A stretch of 64,000 nucleotides of DNA, from the NCBI RefSeq assembly GCF_003286085.1, contig NW_020825324.1, positions 310,001-374,000 on the forward strand, written 5' to 3'. The notes below the pieces were generated by a model that saw only the letters and a list, made by a program, of their open reading frames with translations, was not told where the DNA came from and did no database searches. Both the position numbers and the translations under genes were made by a program. This DNA is from Drosophila persimilis. Its lineage: Eukaryota > Arthropoda > Insecta > Diptera > Drosophilidae. Shown piece after piece: positions 44,830 through 56,234 of the stretch; position 1 is the stretch's first letter; each line of letters begins with the position of its first letter.

Positions 44830-45360
44830 CGAATGTGAGGAGATTTTGCGACTTTGTGGCAACTCTGGCAGAGGTATGGAGCCGCCATCTGTAAAGGGTT
44901 GCCTCACGAGTTGCATTTCGAATGTGTCTACCCGAAAGAGGCGTCTGTGAGGAGATTTTGCGACTCTGTGGCAACTCTGGCAGGGGTATGGAGATGCCAT
45001 CTGTAAAGGGTTGCCACTCTGACCATTCGATTAAAGAGTTAAACCTTTCTTTTCGCCTGTAAAACCATAAATATTTGCCTTTTCCATTTATCTGGGGACT
45101 CGTAAACTAAAAAAGAGAGTTGCCATCTGTTAGGTGTTGCCACTCGAGCAGCATTTCGAATGTGTTGGCTCGGATGAGGCGTATGTGAGGAGATTTCTCG
45201 ACTCTCTGGCAACTCTGGAAGGAGAATGAAGATGCCATTCCATTTATCTGGTGGAATCTCCCATCTGTAAGGGGCTGCCATCTACAGGCAATCCTCGTAT
45301 TTATTCATCAGACTTCTCTCTCGAATGGAAACGGAGATGCCACCTGTAAGGAGATGCCAC
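44830..45360. repeat. ~112-bp diverged tandem repeat
   Basis: GTGAGGAGATTT recurs at 44835, 44947 and 45185 (spacing 112 then 238, about two units). It is followed each time by CGACT.TGTGGCAACTCTGG, GAGATGCCATCTGTAA.GGGTTGCC and GCATTTCGAATGTGT. Weaker GCCA(C/T)CTGTAAGG units continue to about 45360. Confidence 0.8.
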
Positions 45361-45364
45361 ATAC

Positions 45365-48300
45365 AGCTCGGCCAGACCTCTAATCATCACTTAGTCACCT
45401 ATAAATTAAGGAATTGGGGTATTTAGGGAACTAATGAGACCACATCAAACATCAAATGCATAGCTAATTGGTAACTGAATAGCTTTCTTGGCCAACGCCT
45501 GCAACGGCACACACACACACACATTGGGGCATTGCCATGCGATACGATGCGACTGATTAATTAGCGAATTGCTAATTCAAATTAAACGCAAAGTCCTCAA
45601 AGTTGCAGGCTCCAATAATTGCAGGCGCGCCCACATGATGCAGCGTATTGGATGACGCTTTCGTTTGCATGATTATGAACTTTCAGTTCACTTCTATGGG
45701 GTTTTTCTCAACAGACAGGAACGGACAGAACCAAGCAGGGGTAAAGAGGCCATGGAAAGTTTTACGGACCGGGCATTTCCCCCGGGCGTTTTTTTGGGCA
45801 GAAAGTTTTTCCATCTCTGGTTTTTCTCTCTGCCAACACATACAATGGGGGGTACTCGTAGAATTTTTTGCTCTGCCTTGAAGTTCGTCCTCAGCTTTCC
45901 TTCATTCATTCGGCGTTTAAGGATCTCCTTGGCTGGTGGCATGACACCCACAAATCGGCGGCCAAACCAGCAAGGGATCTGGGCCAAAATATGCCATCCA
46001 AAGGGGGCTCAGACGAGAGGACAAGTGAGAAAAGGAGAGACGGCTCTCAGCTCAAAAAGAGGGCTGCCACTGCAATGTTGCCACCTTTTCCGTTTGAAAA
46101 CCCAATCGGAATGAAAGCCCAAGACATCTCCACTTTGAAGGCTAATTAAAAACATATATGTGGTACTTAAACAGAATTAATAATCAATCAATCAATCAGT
46201 TCTCAAGTGCATTTTCAGCACTTCTGTAATGCCTCGTCTGCCCCCGTCTTAAGGGAAATTAAATGCATTTTCTTGATTTGATATTAAAGGGGGAAAGGAC
46301 TTTGCCCTTGCGGGTCCTTGGCTGCTCTTAAACCGCTTAGTGGCGACACAGAAGTCACCAGACCATAGAGAGCGCTTGTGGAGCATAAGAAAGAGAGCAC
46401 AGGACACAGGACACAGGACATCGAGTGGCAGAGCGACGGCTCAGCTTCCGTTTCCGTTTGCCTCGCTAGATCTCGTGGTCGTCTGTTTGTCGGGCATGTC
46501 GTCATCCTTTTTAAATATGAGAAATTTCCAACACTTTTAGCCGAGCACAGACCACACCAAGGAGTCCCCTTTTGACCCATTTTGTTGACCTGTTGACTTG
46601 AGCAATTGATTTTTATTTTATTTGAACATTTCATCGTCTCGAAATCGATTGATTATTGATAGGCCTGAAAGGCGCTCTGTCATGCCCGTACAAATTGTCA
46701 GCGCCAGAGCCGTTGCCATTGCTTCCTGGGCCTCGATGGTGGGCCCAAGGGCCACTCCATCGCCCCCGTAACTCACTTAACGGAGGATTTTATGCAATGA
46801 AAATGACGAAGGACCTGCAAAAAAAAAAACGCCAGAGAGAGGAGAGGCTGCCTGCATCTCTCAAAGGGTGAGAGGCTGCTCCATCACTCCATCGTGGGGC
46901 AACAAAAGGATGCGGATGCCCTTTAGGAGGAGGCTTTGCCGACAATTTTTGTACTTTACTTAAATACTACAAAAAATCATTTCACCGAGAAAAAGAGTAC
47001 ACCGTAGTCTCATACGATTATTATTCATTTTTTTATTGGTTTTTCCAAGCCTCTTGCATTAACAGTTTAGACAAGTTTTCGAAAGAGCAACGGGGCACAG
47101 AGGAGCACCTGCGCCTGCCACTCCTCTTGCTCTCTCTCTCTCTCCCCCACTGTGGATGCGCTGCCTATTGCACTATTAAGTGATTTGTCCGTAAAGAAAA
47201 AAATGAGAGCTCGCAGGAGAAAGAACTGCTTGTGCAATGGCCCCAGAAGTTGAGTGATTTGCATGCCAAATTGATGAAAGTTTGTTCGAGTTTTTGCGCT
47301 TTTGCCCTCCATTAAGCTGATTTGCAAAAGAAACAAAAGGATACTTGCGTAATCGATTTACCTGAGGAATATGAAGAGGCCTTTAGCTCGAATGAAATGC
47401 AAATAGTACAGACAAGCAATTGAATGAATGCCCAACCAATATCTATCCCGATAGTCCCATTTGGAGATGCGATATTCTCTCAAGCTTCACATGGACTGGA
47501 ATCTGGCTACTTTTACGACTAATTGCATCCCTAATTGCCCGTTAGAGTGGTTCCGAAACTATGCGCTTCATAAAATTGTTAATTTTTATGGGCCCCCAAA
47601 AAAGTTTTTGTCGCTTTCGCTTTGCTAAAAAAAAAAGAAAAGATCCAACGGAGGACAAACGGAAAGGGGAGCGGAAAGGGGAACGGGAGGGGAGTTGCTC
47701 AAGTTTTTGCCTATCGAGACTGCGGGGCGTGTCCAAAAGTTGTGGCAAAGTTTTAAATACTCGAAAAACGATTCCGCACAACGAGCCTGTGCTACCAAAA
47801 TCGTGGCTAATTGGTGTCCAGAAATGGTGCCTGATGTTCGATTGAAGTGCACTTTGGTTCTCCGATCAAACCATTAATGAAAAGCCTAATGCATTCTTCG
47901 CTTAATATCCTCTCCCGAGTAAAGGTCACTCGTTTAAAAGTCAATTAAAATGCTTGCCAATCAAAGTGGTTCTCTCCATATTTGATGTTATGATGTGTGC
48001 GATGTGCGGACATTAAAAACCTTTCCAAAACGACAGTAGTGGCTCGGCTCTAATGCAATAAGCCTGTACTGCGTCCGATTCCCAGAGGAATACACTGCCC
48101 CAGCCACACGGAGAATATATGGACTCGTGCTCGACGTTGAATGACAGTTTTTCGGTCAAGCTCCCCATGCCGATGCCTGATGGCTGACAGCAAAGTCCAA
48201 CTGCGATAAGAACTTGTCATGATACTAGTTATATGATGATTAATGGGATGCCTATAACATTGTAAATAACTTACGACATTTACGTGTAATGGAGCTGCCC

Positions 48301-48695
48301 TGTGCCCAAAATGGGAAACTAATTCTGGGAAATGTTGCCATGGAGTATTATTTGTATTATTGTAATTATCTCTGAATAAAAAAATACCAGTACATATATT
48401 TGTATCAAAAATTAACAGAAAATGCAATTAAATCTTTTTCGAGCAATAAACGACCCCTTGAAAAATGCAAAATAAATGCAAAAATGCAATAATATTTCCA
48501 AATTTTGGTTTTTTCTTTGGTTTGCAATAATTACAATTTAAAGTGATATTCCCAAGATTATCAGCATTCTTTCCGCGGTTAAAGCAGCAAACACTTGGTA
48601 GAAAAGAGACACTGATTCGTATTTGGGAGAATTGGGAGACTTATGGGAAATGGCTTCAGTTTTCACATGGAAAAAGTGGTAGAGATTGGTGATAG
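45365..48695. other. 3.3 kb without a recognised gene
   Basis: No coding or RNA gene was recognised. Several 60-150-codon ORFs (for example 45665-46114 plus) have no domain or homology that I recognise and conflict with each other in overlapping frames. Confidence 0.45.
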
Positions 48696-48699
48696 CCTA

Positions 48700-49090
48700 T
48701 AGAATCCATTACAAAATTATTAGTATTTCCTAGTACTAGTTTTTAAGGGATAACTTTAGTATTTTTCTGGTATTATAGTAGGTTTTTTAGGATCAAACTA
48801 GTATTTGATCATTTTAATTATAAAAACATAAAAAAAAACATTAAATAATACAAAAAATTCATAAAATAAAAAATAAAAAAAACACACACAAAAAATCTAA
48901 TATTTCTTAAAATGTCATTCTAGTATTTTTTTTAAAGCTTTTTTTTTTATATATTAATATTTATATTTCCAGTTTTTTACAATTATTCTTGAAACTATAA
49001 CCAATTCTAGCAGTTGCTTTGGTATTTTCTAGTATCAGTCTTTTATTTTTTTTAAGGAATATTCAAGGAACTATTATCATTTATGTTTTA
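48700..49090. repeat. A/T-rich island (TAGTATTT words)
   Basis: It is rich in TAGTATTT/TAGTATTA and A-runs, with no coding potential. The word content is the complement of the 31.4 kb island and matches 61740-62360. Confidence 0.6.
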
Positions 49091-49094
49091 TTCT

Positions 49095-52000
49095 TTATGT
49101 CCTTTATTTCTTGAATTTTCGAATACGTAAATTCCGTGGCTTATTTGTGACTTTGTGGATTATTGTGTCAAGTGGAAGCGACAGGCACTGTCCAGGCATT
49201 ATTTTTTTTTGTATAAATATTTATGGAAGGCAAACAAATTGAACAAATTGATTATATAGCTTCCAGATACAACTCTCAATCGCTCACCCCAGGCGTTGCC
49301 ATTATTCGCCTTACGAGTATTTTTGTTGATATACTTATTCCCCCCTCCCCCCGCCGCCCCTTGGGCTGGCAAACCGGGCGGGACGACCGTTCAAGGAATT
49401 GTCCAAGCATGGAAAATGGTAAATGGGGCTGGGGTTGGGGCTGGGGTTGGGGCTGGGGGGGTCTCTGGGGTTCGTTCCACTGAGGAAACTCTGAAGGAAA
49501 CGCTAAAACGCCCACAAGTGTGTGGCTCTCTCGCTCATTCATTATTACAATTCAAATATTTATGCGGCCCATTGTTTTCCGAAGCATTATTTCATTTATT
49601 TATTGAAATTTTCATTTGACGTCACTCTCTGCATTTTCCCTCTTTCCCCCTCTTTCCCCCTCTCTCTCTCTGTCTCCGTCTCTCTCTTCCTGTGAATGTT
49701 CTTGTTTTTTATTGATTACGCACATTTGAGAATCAATCAGCGGACGAAATCGCTGGGGCACATTGACTGAAGTTTTGTTTATTTGTTCATTTTCCAGTCA
49801 CTTCTTTTTGTGTTTTCTTTAATGTTCTTCAATGACGGGGCAGCGGCAGCACTTTGGGGCCTAAATTGCCACATAATTTGTTCGATAGAACCGCCTGGAT
49901 GGGGCATGGGGGCATGTGGCATGTCAGACAAGAGTTTGGCAGAGAATTCCATCAGATATACGGCCATCAGTGGGTTTATTCCACTCAAAGGTTACAAAAA
50001 AAAAACGTCTGAAAGGGTTTCATGGCACCAAAAGATACAGAAGTTCGTGATTCCATCAGTTTTGGCTTTAAGAACTTTCCCCCCATCCTCTCCGATTTGT
50101 TGAACATTTCATTTGCATGCCACAAAAATCTTAATCTTAATATTTTGAAATTTTTGTGGGCTTATGCCCGCAAAAAGGGCAACGCATCCTGCCATCCTGG
50201 ACACACATTCCCTGATGTTTGCGCGCCACGAGGGAACGGACCCAAAGTTCGTTGTTCGTTTCGTCTTCTAACTGCAGGCAATTTTTATATTTTCCACATC
50301 ATTAGTTTTCAATGAATATTTCTGTTGTTGCTGCTGCTGTCGTTGTAGTTCTTTGTTGGGTTAAGTGTCCTGCAGGACCTGCCCCGGGCCGCCGGTCTCC
50401 TGGCATTAAGCAAATAAACTTATAAATTGGCCAGAGACCAAAACAAAATCAAAAGAAAATCAGCACAGACGAAAAGGAAAAGTCCGCCCTGGAATCCGAA
50501 GCTGGGGATACCCTTAACGCACGGAAGATACTTTTCTAGCCGCGAAAGATGAAGTTGGAGTGGTATATATATTATTCCATCATCGATCTGTCCTGCCTCC
50601 GGAAAGGGTATCTTCGAGAAAAGAAAGAGCAGCGCCACCAATCCATAAATCAAAACCCCCTGCCCTCAAAGGGGGTTTCGCCAAAGAAAACTCTAGAGAG
50701 AGTGTGGCAAAAGAGGGTCCTTTGTCCGTTGGGAGGGTCCTTCTTGAATGTCCGCGTGTGTGTACCTTGGTGCCTGGAGGGGCACACTTCTAATAGAATT
50801 AGTTTGTTTTCCCTATTATTTGACTTTTTGTGTTGCACGTTATTCTGCCCCTGTCCCTGCCCCTGTCCCTGCCCCTGTCCCTGCCCCTGTCCCTGCCCCT
50901 GTCCCTGTCCCTGCCCCTGTAAATTCATGCACGAGCGGATAGAAGTGCCACTGGTATCCACAGTCACTGGAAGTCACTGAATCGCATGCCCTGTGGTCAC
51001 TATTTAGCCATCCATCAGCAGCTACAACATCATTATTATTCGATGTTCTTGAGCACCGACAACATCATTATTACCATGTGTTTCTTAGCAGCGATAACAT
51101 CGTTATTATTATTATTCTGTGTGTTTTTACCACTTGTATACATCATAATGTTGCTGCTCAATTATCACTATCATCGTCAACAGAATCATCATCGGATTCG
51201 GAATCGAAATCGGAGAAAAGTCATCGCCAAAACGGGACCATCGCAACAATTACGTGCAAACAGAGAAAGCAGAAAGCAGAAAGCAGAAAGCGATTCTCGT
51301 ATATATATATAAATATATTTGCCAAATCAAGCAAATCGAAATCAAAGAAAAATACACACAACAGACTACAATTGGCCGACGGGGAATCCAAGCAGAGGGT
51401 CTGGCACAGAGGGATACCCTCTGACAGAGAGCTAGGACCATCTAGCAGTGGCTGGAGCTTACAGATTACAGACCTGATTAAGGTGTTCCATCAATCAGTT
51501 TGTTAGAAAAGAACCATAGCTGGAGTACGGAATGTGTTTTCCATCTGTATCTGTGGCTGATAGCAGCAGTTCCAGCTTCATCTCCACGCTCTCCCGCCTT
51601 TAAGCGTTCACGCGTCATGCAGTGGCTTCCCCTCGGTCCAACAAATATGCCCCCAGAAACGCCACAGAGTAGAGGGTGCACCAAACAGACATCAACCAGA
51701 GGGCGCCCCGGCATCAATGCCTTTGGCTTTTTAGTGGACAAAGTGGAGGCAAAATGTCATGACCATTAGATGGAGTCCGCGAAAGGACCCTGAAGGACCT
51801 GAAGGATGATTGAACTCAATGAGAAATGAGAAATGGTCGTCCCTGCAGTTGAATGAACACTTCATATATTTCCGAAATGTATTTCATGTGGCTACCAAAT
51901 ATTTTGATAAAATTTAACGACAAAATCAAATGAAGGCAATCATTGCAAGAACATTTCCATTGCAGGTATTGAGAGTTTTCTGTGGCAAAGCCACACCAGG

Positions 52001-52615
52001 CATTCATTGGGGAGGGGGGAACCGCATTCGCAAAAGCCACACACAAACACTCCATGGAATGCCGATGAGGAACCATTCCTGCAGAGAGGTTGAGATGGCT
52101 ATTAATTGCTGTGACATTGCTGATTAACCGATTTGCAAATGCAAATAACTGACCGCAAAAGAGGCTCTGACATTTCCACTTTATGGCCGAGTCCTTGACT
52201 TTGGCAAACCGCAATCGTAGCCACAATCCTCCACACGGAAAGCCCAAAGGAGAGGAAAACCTTGGCGCATTGCATTTGGCAAATTGAAAAAATAAAACCA
52301 AACTGTCAACGAGCAAAAGTCCAGTCCACTCGAATGTAAAGCCAAAAGCCCTTTTCTATGGATTTATGCGTTTGCCGGCTGAGAATCCTTGAATACCAGA
52401 CGATGGCCACGACAGACACTTAAGAACTTTCAATAATTTTTAGACCCAAAAGCCCCATTTGATGCTTTTTGCACCATTTAACTAATGAAATTTTCTATGG
52501 CACAAGGAAAAGCGTTTCGAAATCGACAGGAAACAGCAGGAGCGAAATAAAGTCACTGTCTAGGCAGTCCAAACGTTTTCGTCGAGGCACAAACGATAAA
52601 AACAAGCAAAAGGTA
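49095..52615. other. 3.5 kb without a recognised gene
   Basis: It contains GGGGCTGGGGTT repeats at about 49423-49457 and a (CCCTGT/CCCTGC)n repeat at 50847-50920. Only anonymous ORFs. Confidence 0.5.
50847..50920. repeat. (CCCTGYCCCTGY)n repeat
   Basis: About twelve CCCTG(T/C) hexamers in alternating register; they produce Pro-Cys, Pro-Val-Pro-Ala and Gly-Gln ORF artefacts. Confidence 0.9.
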
Positions 52616-52619
52616 GAGA

Positions 52620-52930
52620 CACGAAATACATATATTCCGTAATATTTATTTAAAATAAAAATCGCACATCAATCCGAAAGTAAAAAAATTAAAAATTAAA
52701 AATTAAAATTTAAAAAAAACCAACAACAAAAATAAACAATATACAAAAAAAAAATGTTTGCATAAAAACAATAAAAAAAATAAAAGCAAACATTTTTAGC
52801 TTAAAAAAAAATAGATAAAAATTTTTACCCTATAGAAAAATTATTTTTAAAACTAAAATTAAACTAAAAAATATTTAAAACTAAAATTTAAAAAATATTA
52901 AAACACTAAAAACTAAAAAATTGGCAACAA
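52620..52930. repeat. A-rich low-complexity island
   Basis: TAAAAATTAAAAATT and AACTAAAAAATATT words; no coding potential. Confidence 0.7.
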
Positions 52931-52934
52931 AAAC

Positions 52935-54135
52935 TTTTTTTACATTATTAAAAAATGTGATATCTTCTGAAGCCGTGTATTTTCTTGCTTTTCCACTATC
53001 CTTGCTCAGGAAAATATATTTTCTCAATGGAAAACCGAAAAGTTTCAAACAAAAACTTCCAGAAAGCACTTTCTTTAGGGGATTTAGCCACTAGTTTGGT
53101 TGCTCAAAGCATGGTAATGAGGTAGGAGAGTTTCTCCAGCGAATACGAAGGCGGGAATGCCTTTCGCAAAGACCTCTGGAACTTCTAGAACCTATCCAGA
53201 ATGTTTCACAAGAGCTGTGTGTGCCTTGCAATATTTTATTTATATTTCATTAAATATAAATGAGAGCCGAGTTTCAGCTGCTGTTTTAGTTTCAACCCTC
53301 AACCCATTCGAGCCAACAAGTTGCTCGAGAGTGGGCCAGGGACTTCTGTCCCTGCCCCATTCCATTAGCATCTTTCATCTGAGACTACAAAGGACTCGGA
53401 CAAGAAGGGATGTCTGCCACAGCCACAACGGCAATTATAAAATAACAAAAATGATTGGAGTGGAGGAAGGTTTCTTTTTTTTGTTTGTTCCAGAGGCCAT
53501 TGACACTGTCTTTGATTCGGCATTCAGTTTGGAGTTCATTTGGTAAACAGCGCTCGTTGTTCAGTTCCGAAAATCGATCTACCGCACGACACGGAAATCA
53601 TTAGGAGTGGAGTCCAGTTCAACGACACGCCACCGCCACCGCCAAGCCAACCATTCCCGATGTGTTAAGTGAGTAAATGGCTTGAAGGATGTGGCTCAAA
53701 AGTAGGTGTTCGCTTCGTTCGTTCGTAGCTCGATTGCGTGCCTTTTCTTGGGCACCATTTGACACCATTTGGCCCCGCTCTGAACCGATAAGTTGGAGCA
53801 ATTTAAGCTTCAATTTGTCATCACAACTGATGGAATGATAGAGCGATAAAACGATACAACGCAGAACTCCTAATTGATGCCGGGAGTGGGTGACCTCTTT
53901 CATTGTTTTCATCGCCGCAGAAATGAAAATTTTAATGGAAATTAATTATGAGCATATTTTATGCAATTATGGGCCATGTTTCATCATTTATTTGTTTAAC
54001 GAAATTAATTTTTAAGGACCAATTTTTAATCAAAGTAATAGAATAGCCTATCCACGATATTAATCCAATGAAAATCATATAAATCTTCCGAATAAATGTA
54101 TCCAAAGAAAGATGATTCGCTCATAAAGTTTTCAG
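52935..54135. other. 1.2 kb without a recognised gene
   Basis: A 129-codon plus ORF (53157-53546) and a 97-codon minus ORF (53619-53912) have no recognisable domain. No RNA gene was recognised. Confidence 0.45.
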
Positions 54136-54139
54136 ACTT

Positions 54140-54640
54140 GTTTAATTGAAAAAAAAAACAGTTGCCAGTCACATGTAAACGTTGCATGACAAAAAAAAAC
54201 TTTCATTCCAAAAAACTTCGATACAAATTGGAAGTCATTCACCCTGGCTTTGAATTGTATGTGGAATGGCCAGTCACATGTAAGCGTCGCATGATGGAAT
54301 GATGTCATTCAAATGAGAAGCTACTGAATTCTTGAAAGGTGTTGAAAAGCTTGTGAATTATGGCTGGAATGGCTTCATGCAAAAATGCCAGTCACACGTA
54401 AACGCTATCATTCAAGAATGATGTTGCCAATCACATGTAAGTGTCGCATGATGGAATGATTTTATTCAAATGACAAGCTACTGAATTATTGAAAGGTGTT
54501 GAAAAGCTTGTGAATTATGGCTGGAATGGCTTCATGCTAAAATGCCAGTCACACGTAAACGCTATCATACAAGAATGATGTTGTTTCATTTTAATTGAAA
54601 TTGCCAGTCAAACGTTAGCGCTTCAATATGAAAATATGCT
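54140..54640. repeat. ~157-bp tandem duplication with GCCAGTCACATGTAA motifs
   Basis: Two nearly identical ~157-bp units start at about 54269 and 54426 (GCC(A)RTCACATGTAAG.GTCGCATGATGGAATGAT .. GGCTGGAATGGCTTCATGC). Shorter GCCAGTCACAYGTAAACG half-units lie at about 54163, 54388, 54544 and 54602. Confidence 0.85.
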
Positions 54641-54644
54641 GTTT

Positions 54645-55454
54645 TACAACATTTTAGATTATTTGCACTCCATTTTTTCCCCCGCCTCTGACCCAAAAAC
54701 TATCCAACATTTCGAATAAAAACATCAACAGGAATGTTTTTTGTGTGTTTTTTTTTGTGAAGGGTGGGGGAGGTGGGGGGCGTGACATACAATTTGTGAC
54801 CTCTGCCCGTGCCGTGCAGCAAGGCTTGTGTTTTCCTTTCAATGTTGTCATTAATTATTGGCTCACGTCAGCGTATTTATATTGTTACAAGGCGTTGAAA
54901 TTAATTATCCAGTTTGACAACAGAAGCCCCCTATTCTTGCTCTATTTCCCCATTTCCCAGAGGGTCCTTTCTTTCTTTCTCCCTCTCTCTCTCTCTCTGT
55001 TTCTCTGCATTTCCTTGAGCCATTTAGCCACTCGTTCGTTCGTGTTTGCGTTTGCGTTTCGGTTTACGCCTTTGACCACAGGAAACTTTTATTTTTGATT
55101 AATTTATTGGTTCGTTCCACCACTGGTACAGAAATTGTTTCATGATTTATGCATAAGAAACAGTTTGCGAATCGAATATCGAATGGAACAGCTCTGGAAC
55201 TCCCAGGACTCGACTATTGCAATCGGGGTGTGCCCTGCCTCGTGTCTGTCTTGAATTTAGTTTCAAAATTCAAATAACATCGGCCAGGTGCTGCGCTTTC
55301 TTCGCCCCGATTGCTTCACGGCTGTGTGTACGGACATTAGGCATTTGGCAGTGGGGAAATGTTATCAAATTTCAGCAGCCAGCCATCATTAGCATTTCCA
55401 GCGACTGCATTAGGATAATTATTGATTCGATTCACTCCTGTGTGTGTGTGTGTG

Positions 55455-55489
<35 letters not shown>

Positions 55490-55955
55490 GTGTGCCGTTT
55501 GCCATCCGTTTGCATTGGCATCGCAAGTGCAACGATGCGTGTGGCGGTGTGCTTCTGAGGCGATGTGACAGCCAGACGGGCAGAAAGGATTAATTATAGA
55601 CCCCACCGCAATACAATGAGATGTGTGGGGATGGCAGGGGCAGCGGCAGGGGCAGGGGCAGGGATGTCTCATGTTTTCCTTTTCCGAAGGATATGCAACG
55701 AAAGGGGGCAGACTTTCTAGAACTTTCAGCTCCAGTCGTGGTACAATTTAATGGAAATTTATGGCCAGGAAAAGCCAAGAAACTGCAGGAAAGCTACTGG
55801 TTTGGTTTATTAAACCAAAACTATAAATTTCCTAGAATTAGGGAACAGGAAACTGCAGAAGCACTGTCGAAATATTTGCTATTGGTTTCAAGAATGGAGT
55901 GGAGTGGAATTCACGAAATTTCATTGGAAATAATCTTAATTAATGTATTAATATT
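54645..55955. other. 1.3 kb without a recognised gene
   Basis: It contains a long (GT)n tract at 55440-55494. No gene was recognised. Confidence 0.5.
55440..55494. repeat. (GT)n microsatellite
   Basis: About 55 bp of GT with two TTG interruptions. Confidence 0.95.
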
Positions 55956-55959
55956 TAAA

Positions 55960-56230
55960 TCAGGAAAAATTTTTTTTTTTTTAATTAAAATTATTAATAA
56001 AAACTCATTTTTCAATAGATGAAAAAAAAAAATATTTTAAATTAAAAAAAATAATAAAAATTACATAAGAAAAACATGTATAATATCAACAAAAATATAT
56101 TTATTTTAATATACCAAATAGTAATAGCAAATAACAATTTGTATTATTAAAAATAAAAAATATTCCAAATATGTAAAAATTGATTTCAAATATTTTAACA
56201 CAATAACACATAAAAAAGCATTTGTTTTTA
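55960..56230. repeat. A/T-rich low-complexity island
   Basis: AAAAAAATATTT and TTATTAATAAAAA words; no coding potential. Confidence 0.65.
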
Positions 56231-56234
56231 ATCT

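Noticed and set aside
53157..53546. 129-codon plus ORF
   Set aside because: No domain, average composition of translated noncoding DNA, and no splice or promoter support.
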